Shown here: one piece after another, positions 51,020 to 59,975 of the stretch
Layout: the number at the start of each line of letters is the position of its first letter
Numbering within the stretch: the stretch's first letter is position 1
Assembly (NCBI RefSeq): GCF_944377805.1
Contig: NZ_CALWFZ010000001.1
Span: 62,001-126,000 of the forward strand
Reading direction: 5' to 3'
DNA length: 64,000 nt
Source: an uncultured Mediterraneibacter sp.
GTDB taxonomy: Bacteria > Bacillota > Clostridia > Lachnospirales > Lachnospiraceae
Notes under the pieces: model-generated
Seen by the model: the letters and a program-made list of their open reading frames with translations, nothing else
Databases searched by the model: none
Told to the model about the DNA's origin: nothing
Program-made: the position numbers and the translations under genes

Positions 51020-52432
51020 TCATTCTTTCCCGCTGAAACAGTAGGTACATACCTTACAGGAGTTAAGACCGATAGATTCGATCAGATCGTCCAGCCTGTG
51101 AAATCTCAGCGTTGTAAAATTCTGAATTCTTCTGATTTTCTCAACCATATCCGCATACCGGCAGGAATCCGGATTCGTATACTCTTCGAGCACTTCCTCC
51201 GGGCAGCTGCCTTTCTCCTGTTCCCTGATGACTCTTCTGGTGATCAGTTCCATATCTGACTTCGAGCGTGAGAAGTTCAGATACCGGCATCCGAATATCA
51301 GAGGCGGGCACGCCGGGCGCACATGCACCTCTTCTGCCCCGCTTCGATACAGGAACTCTGTTGTCTCCCGAAGCTGCGTACCGCGCACAATGGAATCGTC
51401 GATCAGCAACAGTTTCTTATTCTCAATGAGCGCCTGCACAGGTATCAGTTTCATTCTGGCGATCAGATCTCTCTGGCTCTGATTCGTCGGCATGAAGGAC
51501 CTGGGCCATGTCGGCGTGTATTTGATAAAAGGCCTTGCATAGGGGATCCCAGACTCATTGGAATAACCGATGGCATGAGCCACACCGGAATCCGGCACTC
51601 CCGCCACAATACCCGGATGCACAGAATCTCCGTCTCTCTTTGCGAGCATACTTCCACAGCGGTAACGCATCTCCTCCACATTGACCCCCTCATAAGAGGA
51701 AGTGGGATAACCGTAATATACCCACAAAAAGGAACAGATCTTCATCTTATCTCCGGGCTTTACAAGCGTCTCCACACTCTCCGGCGTGATATACGCGATC
51801 TCCCCCGGGCCCAGCTCACGGTCATGGCTGTAACCAAGATTGAGATAGGCAAAATTCTCAAAAGAGACGCAGTAAGCACTCTCTTTCCTTCCGATGACAA
51901 CCGGGGTTCTTCCGAACAGATCCCTTGCCGCGTAGATACCGTCCTTTGTCATAATCAGAAGACTTAACGATCCGTCCACCATCTCCTGGGCATACCGGAT
52001 CCCTTCTTCTATTGTAGACTTCCGGCAGATCAGGGAGCCGATCAGCTCCGTAGCGTTAATCTGCCCGCCGCTCATCTCAAGAAAATGAGATCTGCCGTCT
52101 TTATACGCTTTCTCAAGGATCTCTTCCTGGTTATTGATTTTTCCTATCGTCGTAATCGCAAAACTGCCGAGATGAGACTGTAAAAGCAGCGGCTGAGGCT
52201 CATAATCGGAAATACAGCCGATACCCAGGTTTCCTTTTAACTCTTCCACATCCCGCTCGAACTTAGTCCGAAAGGGAGAATTCTCTATGTTATGAATGGC
52301 ACGGTGAAAGCCCTCCTTCCCATAAACTGCCATTCCGCCTCTTCTCGTTCCCAGATGGGAATGATAGTCTACACCGTAAAACAGTTCCAGTACACAATCC
52401 TTTTTTGATGCCACACCAAAAAAACCGCCCAT
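51020..52432 (-). CDS. Amidophosphoribosyltransferase-like protein lacking the glutaminase cysteine
   Basis: This 470-residue protein aligns over its length with PurF: an Ntn-glutaminase-like half, then a phosphoribosyltransferase half with the PRPP loop LLLIDDSIVRGTQ. PurF exposes an N-terminal Cys (MCGIFG type); here the sequence starts MGGFFGVAS, so the nucleophile is Gly and no cysteine occurs before residue 12. Cysteines near the end (ACPPLIFGC and SCKVCTYC) could still bind the 4Fe-4S cluster of the Bacillus-type enzyme. The neighbours are not purine genes. It may use ammonia or have another role. Confidence 0.85.
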   Translation of the reverse strand: MGGFFGVASKKDCVLELFYGVDYHSHLGTRRGGMAVYGKEGFHRAIHNIENSPFRTKFERDVEELKGNLGIGCISDYEPQPLLLQSHLGSFAITTIGKINNQEEILEKAYKDGRSHFLEMSGGQINATELIGSLICRKSTIEEGIRYAQEMVDGSLSLLIMTKDGIYAARDLFGRTPVVIGRKESAYCVSFENFAYLNLGYSHDRELGPGEIAYITPESVETLVKPGDKMKICSFLWVYYGYPTSSYEGVNVEEMRYRCGSMLAKRDGDSVHPGIVAGVPDSGVAHAIGYSNESGIPYARPFIKYTPTWPRSFMPTNQSQRDLIARMKLIPVQALIENKKLLLIDDSIVRGTQLRETTEFLYRSGAEEVHVRPACPPLIFGCRYLNFSRSKSDMELITRRVIREQEKGSCPEEVLEEYTNPDSCRYADMVEKIRRIQNFTTLRFHRLDDLIESIGLNSCKVCTYCFSGKE

Positions 52433-52488
52433 TTAGATGCCCTCCTTACACTATGCGCCTGACGCGCACCCACGCTCTTACCTAATAC

Positions 52489-52518
52489 AGGATAAAGGAA
52501 GAAAGTGGAGTAAGTCAA
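52489..52518 (-). promoter_or_regulatory. Predicted promoter of the PurF-like/MATE pair
   Basis: On the minus strand, TTGACT (52513-52518) and TATCCT (52489-52494) are 18 bases apart, with a leader of about 50 bases before AAGGAGG and the ATG. Confidence 0.55.
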
Positions 52519-52546
52519 GAGCCGGGAAGCTTTTTCGGGGCAAATT

Positions 52547-53686
52547 TTACGCTTTCCGCTTTGCCACAACAAGCGTAATGCTCACAAATGCAGCCGCGAA
52601 TACAATTTGTATCCCTATGCCGCTCAACACCTGCAGCCTGATACCGCCCGTTATCGAACCGTGTTCTGTCAGCAGATTATTCACTGTCTCGTACCAGTAT
52701 ACCGGCAGGAACTGTGCGACTTTCTTCACTCCGCTGCTTAAAAGATCCATCTCAACAAACACGCCGCACACAAAACTCATTCCCAGAGAGATAATATTCA
52801 CGATTCCATTCAGGGCATTTACTGATTTTATCAGCATACCTATGAGATAGGCGAGAGACAGCGACGAAAGCATCATAATCAGAGAATTTGCCATATACCA
52901 GAACATCTTACCGCTCCGGGACAGTTCCTGCCCGTACATGACCCCAACGGAAATAGTCAAAAACCCCCACAGAGCCAGTGCCAGGACAAAAGATGCGGCC
53001 AGTCCTTCTATACTCTGCCTTCTTGCCGAAACAGCCGATGCCAGCATACGCTGTGGAAGACTTCCTCTGCGGAATCCTATCAGAATATATCCAATCACAT
53101 AGCAGAGAAGGCTCAGGCACAGATACGGCAGATACCGGTAATAAAATGAGTATGCCGGCGTCGTCCCCGCGTTTCCTCCAAAATCAACCAGATTTACCTC
53201 CGCCTCTTCCCTGTCTGACATGGCTGATGCAATCTCAGCTTCTGTAAATCCCGCGGCAGCATAACTGCGCGCGTATGAAATATAGCTGTTGATCTGCTGT
53301 TCCACATAGTATCCAGCATAAGTGCCCGGAACAGACGTTACCTTTACACTTTCCTCTCCGAAAATGCAGCGGTCGGCAAAATGATCCGGTATGCGTACGA
53401 TATACCCCACATTGCGGTAGAACAGATCTTCCTGAAGCGCTTCTGTGTCATCCTCCATAAGGATCGTCTCGTTCGTTCTTCCGATGTAGGAGATCAATCC
53501 TTTCGCCGCCTCGCCCCCGTCCTCATCTACGATTCCGACAGGAATGCTCTGTGCTTTATAAGTATCAGCGTCATTCCCCGCAAATCCCTGAAACATCACG
53601 GTTATTGTAAAAAAGATCACCAGATAAAGCAGGATTTTGTTTGTATTTCTCTTCGCGATCTTCATATATGCTTTAAAGACTGCCAT
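52547..53686 (-). CDS. ABC-2 type transporter permease (second of pair)
   Basis: This 379-residue protein has the ABC-2 export layout: one N-terminal helix (ILLYLVIFFTITVMF), an extracytoplasmic domain of about 150 residues, then five to six helices ending at KRKA. It overlaps the first permease gene by 14 bases, has the same length and probably forms a heterodimer with it. The class exports drugs, peptides or lipids; the substrate is unknown. Confidence 0.87.
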   Translation of the reverse strand: MAVFKAYMKIAKRNTNKILLYLVIFFTITVMFQGFAGNDADTYKAQSIPVGIVDEDGGEAAKGLISYIGRTNETILMEDDTEALQEDLFYRNVGYIVRIPDHFADRCIFGEESVKVTSVPGTYAGYYVEQQINSYISYARSYAAAGFTEAEIASAMSDREEAEVNLVDFGGNAGTTPAYSFYYRYLPYLCLSLLCYVIGYILIGFRRGSLPQRMLASAVSARRQSIEGLAASFVLALALWGFLTISVGVMYGQELSRSGKMFWYMANSLIMMLSSLSLAYLIGMLIKSVNALNGIVNIISLGMSFVCGVFVEMDLLSSGVKKVAQFLPVYWYETVNNLLTEHGSITGGIRLQVLSGIGIQIVFAAAFVSITLVVAKRKA

Positions 53687-54812
53687 AGCGTTCCCTCCTG
53701 ATAATGATATATGTGCCCGTTACAAACAGTACACACATGACCGCAAGAATCAGCATATCCCTGGCATACCGCTCCGGCGCGTCATAGACGTTAATGCAAT
53801 ACATCGCGTCTGAAATCAGGGCTGCCGGATTGATTCTGTTAAGAAGCGGAACATGCCGGTCAACGATATTCTTAATATCGGCATTCATCAGTCCGGCAAA
53901 AAAACTCATAATCATGGACACTCCTACCATAATGCCGCTTTTAATTCCTTCTCCCAGCGTGCCTATGCTTGTAATGAACATCCCCATCACAACCCCTATC
54001 ATACTGCCCAAAAGAATTACCGGCAGCATCTGGGCAAGCGTACCGGCAAACTCCAGCTTCAGAATATATTTCATATATACAAGAAGAAGGAGCATGTTCG
54101 TGACATGAATGACGAAGGACACAGACATCTCAGAGAGAATCATTTTCAGTCTGTGAACCGGGCCCGCGCATCTTCTCGCCGCCAGCGGAGTCAGATTGGC
54201 CTGCAGTTCCATCGCGGAAATAAAACCTATGAAACATCCGTACAGACAGGCCATACCCAGCAGCGCATAGAAATACTGGGCGGATTCGTTTGTCGTCCTG
54301 CCTCCTAACGACACCTGTTCCACAGCGTTTGTGTGATTTCCCATTGCGGCAAGCACCTCTTCCGTTTTCTCAGGATGGACAGCCGTGGTATCCTCAAGAG
54401 TCTGTCTTCCTCCGATATAACTGTTCAGCACTGTCTGAAGGATGCTCTCCGGAAAACCGTTTCCTGAAACGGCAAGAGAAGGTATCTCCCCATTATAAAA
54501 GATCCCGTCTATCTCTCCCTCTTCCAGTTTGGTAAGCGCAGCTTCTTCCGTCATCTCTTTCACATCGATGAGATCTGAAATTCCTTCTGCCTCCTCCATC
54601 CAGGCAAGTATATCAGCCCCCGCATAAACCTCAATATCACCGGCATTTTCATTCACCACGGCCGCCCGCACCGTCTCAAAGTCAGACTCTTCCATCTGGC
54701 CGATTGAAAAATACATTGCCGTAGCCAGGATAAACGGAAAGATCAGCGGCCAGAATATGACATTCCGATTCCTGACTTTTGTCAGAAAACTGTATTTGAT
54801 CAAATTCCACAT
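53673..54812 (-). CDS. ABC-2 type transporter permease (first of pair)
   Basis: This 379-residue permease has the same build as its neighbour: N-terminal helix (VIFWPLIFPFILATAMYF), a large outside domain with an acidic middle, then about six helices, including LARRCAGPVHRLKMILSEMSVSF at the intracellular coupling region. It starts eleven bases after the ATPase gene, giving an ATPase-permease-permease operon opposite a two-component system. Confidence 0.88.
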   Translation of the reverse strand: MWNLIKYSFLTKVRNRNVIFWPLIFPFILATAMYFSIGQMEESDFETVRAAVVNENAGDIEVYAGADILAWMEEAEGISDLIDVKEMTEEAALTKLEEGEIDGIFYNGEIPSLAVSGNGFPESILQTVLNSYIGGRQTLEDTTAVHPEKTEEVLAAMGNHTNAVEQVSLGGRTTNESAQYFYALLGMACLYGCFIGFISAMELQANLTPLAARRCAGPVHRLKMILSEMSVSFVIHVTNMLLLLVYMKYILKLEFAGTLAQMLPVILLGSMIGVVMGMFITSIGTLGEGIKSGIMVGVSMIMSFFAGLMNADIKNIVDRHVPLLNRINPAALISDAMYCINVYDAPERYARDMLILAVMCVLFVTGTYIIIRRERYGSL

Positions 54813-54823
54813 ACCTTCCCCTC

Positions 54824-55789
54824 CTAATCTCTGAGCTGCTTTCCCGTGATTTCCAGAAACACATCATTTAGCGTGGGGAGTTCTGAGAACACTCTTCCAA
54901 AAGGAACGTCCTTCTCCTGGAGCAGCCCCAGAATGTGTATCAGATTGTGTCTGCCTTTCGTACACCGTACGATAAGTTTCTGATCTTCGTACTTCACATC
55001 GAATACATGGGGCAGGTTCCTTATGTCCGTAATATCATCCCCGTCAAGAATCAGTGACTCAATCGTAACCGTCTCTCCGGTCTTTATCATACTTTTCAAT
55101 TCTTCTTTCGTGCCTGAAGCAATGCTTCTGCCGTGATCCATAATGGCAATCCGGGTACAGATCTGCTCTACCTCTTCCATATAGTGAGAAGTATAGATAA
55201 TCGTAGAGCCCTTTCTGTTAAGTTCACAGATCCCCTCTAAAATCTTGTTTCTGCTCTGGGGATCTACCGCCACCGTCGGCTCATCCATTATAATGAGTCT
55301 GGGGCTGTGAGCGATCCCGCAGGCAATATTAAGCCTGCGGAGCAGACCGCCTGATAATTTCTTCGGATATACCTTTCTGTAATCTTCAAGTCCGACAAAT
55401 TTTATCGCATCCTCAACCATCTGGATGCGCGCTTTCTTGTCTTTTACATACAGACTGCAAAAATACTCGATATTGTCATAGACATTTAACTCCTCAAATA
55501 CCGCCACATCCTGCATGACGACGCCGATCTGTTCTTTGACCCGGTAATTATCCGGAGCCATCTCGTCCCCCATAATGCGGATACTTCCCCGGTCATATTT
55601 TAACAGCGCAAGCAGACAGTTGATGGCCGTTGTCTTCCCCGAGCCATTGGGTCCGAGAAGTCCGAAGATCTCTCCTTCCTTAATATCGAGATTCAGATGA
55701 TCCAGCGCAATGACATCGCCATACCGCTTGACCAGGTTCTCAATTTTTACTATGTTTTCAGCTCTCGCTGTGTTTTGTGCTGTAAGCAT
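54824..55789 (-). CDS. ABC transporter ATP-binding protein (drug-export type)
   Basis: This 321-residue DrrA/CcmA-type ATPase has Walker A GPNGSGKTT, signature LSGGLLRRLNIA, Walker B LIIMDEPTVAVDP and H-loop YTSHYMEEVE, with a C-terminal extension of about 90 residues common in drug exporters. AGGAGGTTGATGAT precedes the ATG. It is the first gene of the ABC operon, divergent from the histidine kinase. Confidence 0.93.
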   Translation of the reverse strand: MLTAQNTARAENIVKIENLVKRYGDVIALDHLNLDIKEGEIFGLLGPNGSGKTTAINCLLALLKYDRGSIRIMGDEMAPDNYRVKEQIGVVMQDVAVFEELNVYDNIEYFCSLYVKDKKARIQMVEDAIKFVGLEDYRKVYPKKLSGGLLRRLNIACGIAHSPRLIIMDEPTVAVDPQSRNKILEGICELNRKGSTIIYTSHYMEEVEQICTRIAIMDHGRSIASGTKEELKSMIKTGETVTIESLILDGDDITDIRNLPHVFDVKYEDQKLIVRCTKGRHNLIHILGLLQEKDVPFGRVFSELPTLNDVFLEITGKQLRD

Positions 55790-55871
55790 ATCATCAACCT
55801 CCTGTTGTTTATCAGCATCAGCATAGCACAGTCTGCTTTTCGTCTGTAGTGAATCCTGTCACACAGGCATA

Positions 55872-55883
55872 TGACATATGTCA
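55872..55883. promoter_or_regulatory. Palindrome in the divergent ABC/two-component promoter region
   Basis: TGACATATGTCA is a perfect 12-base palindrome roughly 90 bases from both start codons. It is a good candidate binding site for the NarL-type response regulator encoded next door. A TATAAT (55923 region) upstream of the kinase gene is the likely -10 of its promoter. Confidence 0.5.
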
Positions 55884-55971
55884 CAACCTGATTCTTTCCC
55901 TTTGCTTTCTCATTCTTTTCATTTATAATGATTATAGTACTAATGAAAGGAGCGGCCGCAGCCGGACACTT

Positions 55972-57084
55972 ATGGGAAATATAATTAATACGGGAACCCT
56001 TCTGCTTTTCTGCATGTTCTCTTTGTTTTTTGTACCCCCCGGAATCACCTATATCCTGGCGTTCCTGTGTGCTCTGATCCTGTGCTGCACAGAATGTTTC
56101 ACCGAAAACGACAGGGCATATACTATCCTGGCTGTCTGCTTTTTTGCCGCCGCGCTTCTGACGCCTGATTTTCTCTGCTTCTATCCCGCCGCCGCATACG
56201 GCTTCTTCCGGCGCAGGCAATATATCCCGGCATCCGCAGGCGCCCTGCTCTGCCTTATGTTGAACCTCTGGGGCTATCACACCGATCCGATGCTGGTCTG
56301 TCTGGAACTGTTCGGTTTTTTAATCGGAGGGCTTGTCTCATATGAGACAGGCGAGCGGATGAATCTTCAGCATACGCTTCGACATGCGATGGATGACAGT
56401 GTAGAAAGAGATCTTCTCCTTACCGAAAAGAACCGGACTCTCCTTGAAAAGCAGGACTACGAAATCTATACCGCCACCTTAAAGGAGCGGAATCGAATCG
56501 CAAGGGAAATCCACGACAACGTGGGGCATCTTCTCTCCCGCTCGATCCTTTTGGTGGGAGCGGCAAAGGCGGTAAATCGCGACGAGAACCTTTCCCAGAC
56601 ACTGGACTCACTGGACAGTTCGCTCAACGCTGCGATGGACAACATACGCTCAAGCGTCCATGACCTCAGAGACGACGCCGTCAATCTGGAGGACGCCATC
56701 CGGTCTCTTATTCAGGATTTCACTTTCTGTCCCGTATCCTACTGCTATGACGCCGGAAGGCAGATCCCAAGGGAAGTGAAATACAGCTTTATCAGCATTA
56801 CAAAAGAGGCCCTCTCCAACATCATGCGCCACAGCAATGCCGGTAAAGCAGCTGTCACAGTCCGGGAACATCCGGCTCTTTACCAGCTCTGTATCGAAGA
56901 CGATGGGACAACAGCCGATGAAAAGGCAGCCGGATCCGGGCCTTCCGAGGGAATGGGCCTTTCCAATATGAGAGAGCGAACTGCAAAGTTAAATGGAATG
57001 ATTCACATATCTGCGGAAGATGGATTCCGCATTCTGGTCACAATACCGAAAAGGGGACAAAACTATGAAACTGATACTGATTGA
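55972..57084 (+). CDS. Sensor histidine kinase (HisKA_3 / NarL-partner type)
   Basis: This kinase of about 370 residues has five or six N-terminal membrane helices (NTGTLLLFCMFSLFFVPPGI onward), a coiled segment, the phosphorylation box RNRIAREIHDNVGHLLSR and a compact ATPase domain (KEALSNIMRHSNAG and GMGLSNMRERTAKLNG). The ATG at 55972 is the best start within the membrane-domain frame, although AAAGGAG is about 20 bases away. The overlapping response regulator and divergent ABC exporter suggest control of that exporter. The signal is unknown. Confidence 0.88.
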   Translation: MGNIINTGTLLLFCMFSLFFVPPGITYILAFLCALILCCTECFTENDRAYTILAVCFFAAALLTPDFLCFYPAAAYGFFRRRQYIPASAGALLCLMLNLWGYHTDPMLVCLELFGFLIGGLVSYETGERMNLQHTLRHAMDDSVERDLLLTEKNRTLLEKQDYEIYTATLKERNRIAREIHDNVGHLLSRSILLVGAAKAVNRDENLSQTLDSLDSSLNAAMDNIRSSVHDLRDDAVNLEDAIRSLIQDFTFCPVSYCYDAGRQIPREVKYSFISITKEALSNIMRHSNAGKAAVTVREHPALYQLCIEDDGTTADEKAAGSGPSEGMGLSNMRERTAKLNGMIHISAEDGFRILVTIPKRGQNYETDTD

Positions 57085-57688
57085 CGATGACTGCCTCGTT
57101 GTAAGCGCATTAAAGATGATTCTCGAGAATCAGCCGGAGTTTCAAGTCGCCGCCACTGCTGATGACGGAAGCGAGGCTCTTGCACTGTACGAAACGCACC
57201 GGCCCGACATTCTTCTTATGGACATACGGATGAAAAAGAAAAGCGGACTGGAGGCCGCAGAGGAAATCCTGGCAAAATACCCGGATGCCAGGATTCTTCT
57301 CCTTACTACTTTCTCCGACGACGAGTATATTGTAAAGGCTCTGAAACTTGGAGCTGCCGGATACCTTCTTAAGCAGGACTACCAGAATATCATACCGGCG
57401 ATCCGCGCGGCTGCCCTGGGACAGTCTGTATTCGGAACAGAGATTGTCTCCCGTATCCCGAAGCTGATGAACGGCCCGGAAGAAACTTACGATTATGCCG
57501 CCCGGGGAATCAGCGAACGGGAGCTTGAAGTCATCCGGCTCATAGCGGAAGGTCTGAGCAACAAAGAGATTGCGGACCGGCTGTATTTGAGTGAAGGAAC
57601 TGTAAGAAATTATCTTTCTATCATCCTGGATAAACTCAGTCTGCGCGACCGCACGCAGGTAGCTGTTTTTTACCTGGGCAACCGATAG
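57065..57688 (+). CDS. NarL/LuxR-family response regulator
   Basis: This 207-residue protein has a receiver domain (LILIDDDCLVVSALKM, phospho-acceptor Asp in LLMDIRMKKKSG, and K in LLKQD) and a LuxR-type helix-turn-helix (ISERELEVIRLIAEGLSNKEIADRLYLSEGTVRNYLS). The start at 57065 has AGGGGAC and overlaps the kinase gene by 20 bases. It probably acts on the divergent ABC exporter promoter. Confidence 0.94.
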   Translation: MKLILIDDDCLVVSALKMILENQPEFQVAATADDGSEALALYETHRPDILLMDIRMKKKSGLEAAEEILAKYPDARILLLTTFSDDEYIVKALKLGAAGYLLKQDYQNIIPAIRAAALGQSVFGTEIVSRIPKLMNGPEETYDYAARGISERELEVIRLIAEGLSNKEIADRLYLSEGTVRNYLSIILDKLSLRDRTQVAVFYLGNR

Positions 57689-57707
57689 CAGAAAGGAGAC
57701 GATGATC

Positions 57708-59819
57708 ATGTCACTGCACACATCAGATCTGGTGCTCGTTCCCGGAAGGCAGTTAAAGCCTCTGGACACCATATCCGGGTTCCAGGTGCGTCCGGGATTT
57801 TTCCGTTTCTTCGGCGCTACGATTATTCCCGGAGGGGTTAATTTCACTATCCAGTCACACGGTGCATCCTCATGCGAGCTCCTTCTCTTCCACCGCGGGG
57901 CAGAGGAACCGTATGCCGAGCTGAAATTCCCGGATAATTATAAGATCGGCTTTGTATACTCGATGATCGTTTTTGGAATCGACGTAGAAGAATTCGAGTA
58001 TGCCTACCGTCTGGACGGCCCATATGATGAAAAGAAAGGACTTCGGTTCGATAAAAGCAAAATTCTTCTCGATCCTTATGCCCGCGCAGTGACCGGACAG
58101 AGTCAGTGGGGATGCAGGAATAACGCGCAACACGGCTACCGGGCACGCGTCGTCCATAACAACTTTGACTGGGGTCTGGAGCGAAACGAACCGATCCCAA
58201 TGGAAGATCTGGTTATCTATGAGCTTCATGTGCGCGGATTTACCAAATCTCCCACTTCAGAAGTGGACCATCCCGGTACATTCCGGGGGCTCGAAGAAAA
58301 AATCCCCTATCTGAAAAAGCTGGGGATAAATGCTGTAGAGCTTATGCCGGTCTTTGAATTCGACGAGATGCGGGACGCAAGGATGATCGACCAGAACGAG
58401 CTTCTGGACTACTGGGGCTATAACCCGGTCTGTTTCTTCGCCCCGAATACAAGTTATTCATCAGAAGTAGAATATAACCGCGAAGGCATGGAACTCAAAA
58501 GAATGATCAAAGCCTTTCATGATAACGGAATCGACGTCATCCTTGATGTCGTATTTAACCACACGGCTGAGGGGAATGAATACGGCCCATCCTTCTGCTT
58601 TAAAGGTTTCGATAATAACATCTACTATATGCTTACACCGGACGGAAAATATTACAATTTCAGCGGATGCGGCAATACTCTCAACTGCAATCATCCTGTC
58701 GTCCAGGAGCTGATTCTTGACTGTCTCCGCTACTGGGTAACCGACTACCGCGTAGACGGTTTCCGCTTTGACCTTGCTTCCATCCTCGGACGCAGCGAGA
58801 ACGGCACGCCGCTGAATCAGCCGCCCCTGCTTAGAAGCCTTGCTTTTGACCCGATTCTGGGCAATGTAAAACTCATTGCCGAGGCCTGGGATGCCGGAGG
58901 TCTCTATCAGGTGGGGTCTTTCCCCTCCTGGAAGCGCTGGGCTGAGTGGAACGGCCGTTACCGGGATGATATGCGCTGCTTTCTGAAAGGAGACAGTCAG
59001 ATGGCAAGACTTGCCGCCCAGCGCATGATTGGCTCTCCTGATCTGTATGACCCGGTCTACAGAGGCGGAAACGCCTCTGTCAACTTCCTGACATGCCACG
59101 ACGGATTCACCCTATACGACCTCTACAGTTACAACGAAAAACACAATGAGGCGAACGGCTGGAACAACACAGACGGGTATAACGATAACAACAGCTGGAA
59201 CTGCGGAGCGGAGGGCGAGACAGATGATAGCGAGGTGCTTTCCCTGCGGTTTAAAATGATCAAAAACGCCTGCGCCGTACTCATGTGTAGCCGCGGAACT
59301 CCTATGTTTCTCTCCGGTGATGAATTCGCTGATACACGGTACGGAAATAACAATCCATACTGCCAGGACAATCAGATCTCCTGGCTGGACTGGAGTCTGC
59401 TTAAAAAGAATCGTGATCTGTTTGAATTCTTCCGATACATGATCGCGCTGCGGCATCAGCATCCCGCCATCCGTAAAGATCTGGAGCCGAGTTATTTCGG
59501 CTTCCCCTCCATGAGTATCCACGGAGCAGATCCCTGGAATCGGGATATTCCTGAGGATTCTTACATTGCATGCGTCCTTTTCGCAGGCTATGACGAAGAG
59601 AAAGACCGGGAAGACCTCGTTTATGTTTCGGTCAACGCCCACTGGTTCGCTTCTGAGATAACTCTCCCTGATCTGCCCACCGGTTATCACTGGGAGATTG
59701 CGGTTAATACCGGAGATTTAAAGCAGCAGACTTTCCCGAAAGGAAAAATGCCCCGGGCAGGGAAGTCGCTCCTTCTCGGCGAGCGGTCCGTGATCGTATT
59801 TGTCGGCAGAAAAGATTAA
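57708..59819 (+). CDS. glgX: Glycogen debranching enzyme / isoamylase-type GH13 (GlgX-like)
   Basis: This 703-residue enzyme cleaves alpha-1,6 branches of glycogen or related glucans. An N-terminal CBM48 domain (residues about 20-110) precedes the GH13 barrel with DVVFNHTAEG, FRFDLASILG (nucleophile Asp), LIAEAWDAGG (acid Glu) and FLTCHDGFTLYD (transition-state Asp). It lacks a signal peptide. The start at 57708 is favoured because AAAGGAG lies nine to ten bases upstream; an ATG two codons earlier is too close. Pullulanase is the alternative. Confidence 0.92.
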   Translation: MSLHTSDLVLVPGRQLKPLDTISGFQVRPGFFRFFGATIIPGGVNFTIQSHGASSCELLLFHRGAEEPYAELKFPDNYKIGFVYSMIVFGIDVEEFEYAYRLDGPYDEKKGLRFDKSKILLDPYARAVTGQSQWGCRNNAQHGYRARVVHNNFDWGLERNEPIPMEDLVIYELHVRGFTKSPTSEVDHPGTFRGLEEKIPYLKKLGINAVELMPVFEFDEMRDARMIDQNELLDYWGYNPVCFFAPNTSYSSEVEYNREGMELKRMIKAFHDNGIDVILDVVFNHTAEGNEYGPSFCFKGFDNNIYYMLTPDGKYYNFSGCGNTLNCNHPVVQELILDCLRYWVTDYRVDGFRFDLASILGRSENGTPLNQPPLLRSLAFDPILGNVKLIAEAWDAGGLYQVGSFPSWKRWAEWNGRYRDDMRCFLKGDSQMARLAAQRMIGSPDLYDPVYRGGNASVNFLTCHDGFTLYDLYSYNEKHNEANGWNNTDGYNDNNSWNCGAEGETDDSEVLSLRFKMIKNACAVLMCSRGTPMFLSGDEFADTRYGNNNPYCQDNQISWLDWSLLKKNRDLFEFFRYMIALRHQHPAIRKDLEPSYFGFPSMSIHGADPWNRDIPEDSYIACVLFAGYDEEKDREDLVYVSVNAHWFASEITLPDLPTGYHWEIAVNTGDLKQQTFPKGKMPRAGKSLLLGERSVIVFVGRKD

Positions 59820-59823
59820 GTAA

Positions 59824-59912
59824 ATCACCGAAAGTGCCAAAAGGCACTTTCCGGGGTTGTAAGCGATCGCCGGGGCCCCGGACAAACCCGGAGTTTGGCT
59901 CGTCACCGACGC
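59824..59912 (-). repeat. Dispersed hairpin repeat, copy C
   Basis: The reverse complement matches copy A over 91 bases without gaps. It reads from TTGCGTCGGTGACGAG through GTTTGTCCGG and CGCTTACAA to the end hairpin AAAGTGCC-TTTT-GGCACTTT. It follows the dnaJ terminator on the minus strand. Confidence 0.7.
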
Positions 59913-59913
59913 A

Positions 59914-59956
59914 AAAACGAGCCTGCCGGGAACTTTGTGTCCCGCAGACTCGTTTT
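59914..59956 (-). terminator. Terminator of dnaJ (heat-shock operon end)
   Basis: On the minus strand AAACGAGTCTGCGGG pairs imperfectly with CCCGGCAGGCTCGTTT, followed by TTGCG and preceding repeat copy C. Confidence 0.75.
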
Positions 59957-59975
59957 CGCTCAACAAGCAGAATTT

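Noticed and set aside
57110-57847. A 245-codon minus-strand frame opposite the response regulator
   Set aside because: Antisense to receiver and helix-turn-helix motifs, with low-complexity basic composition.
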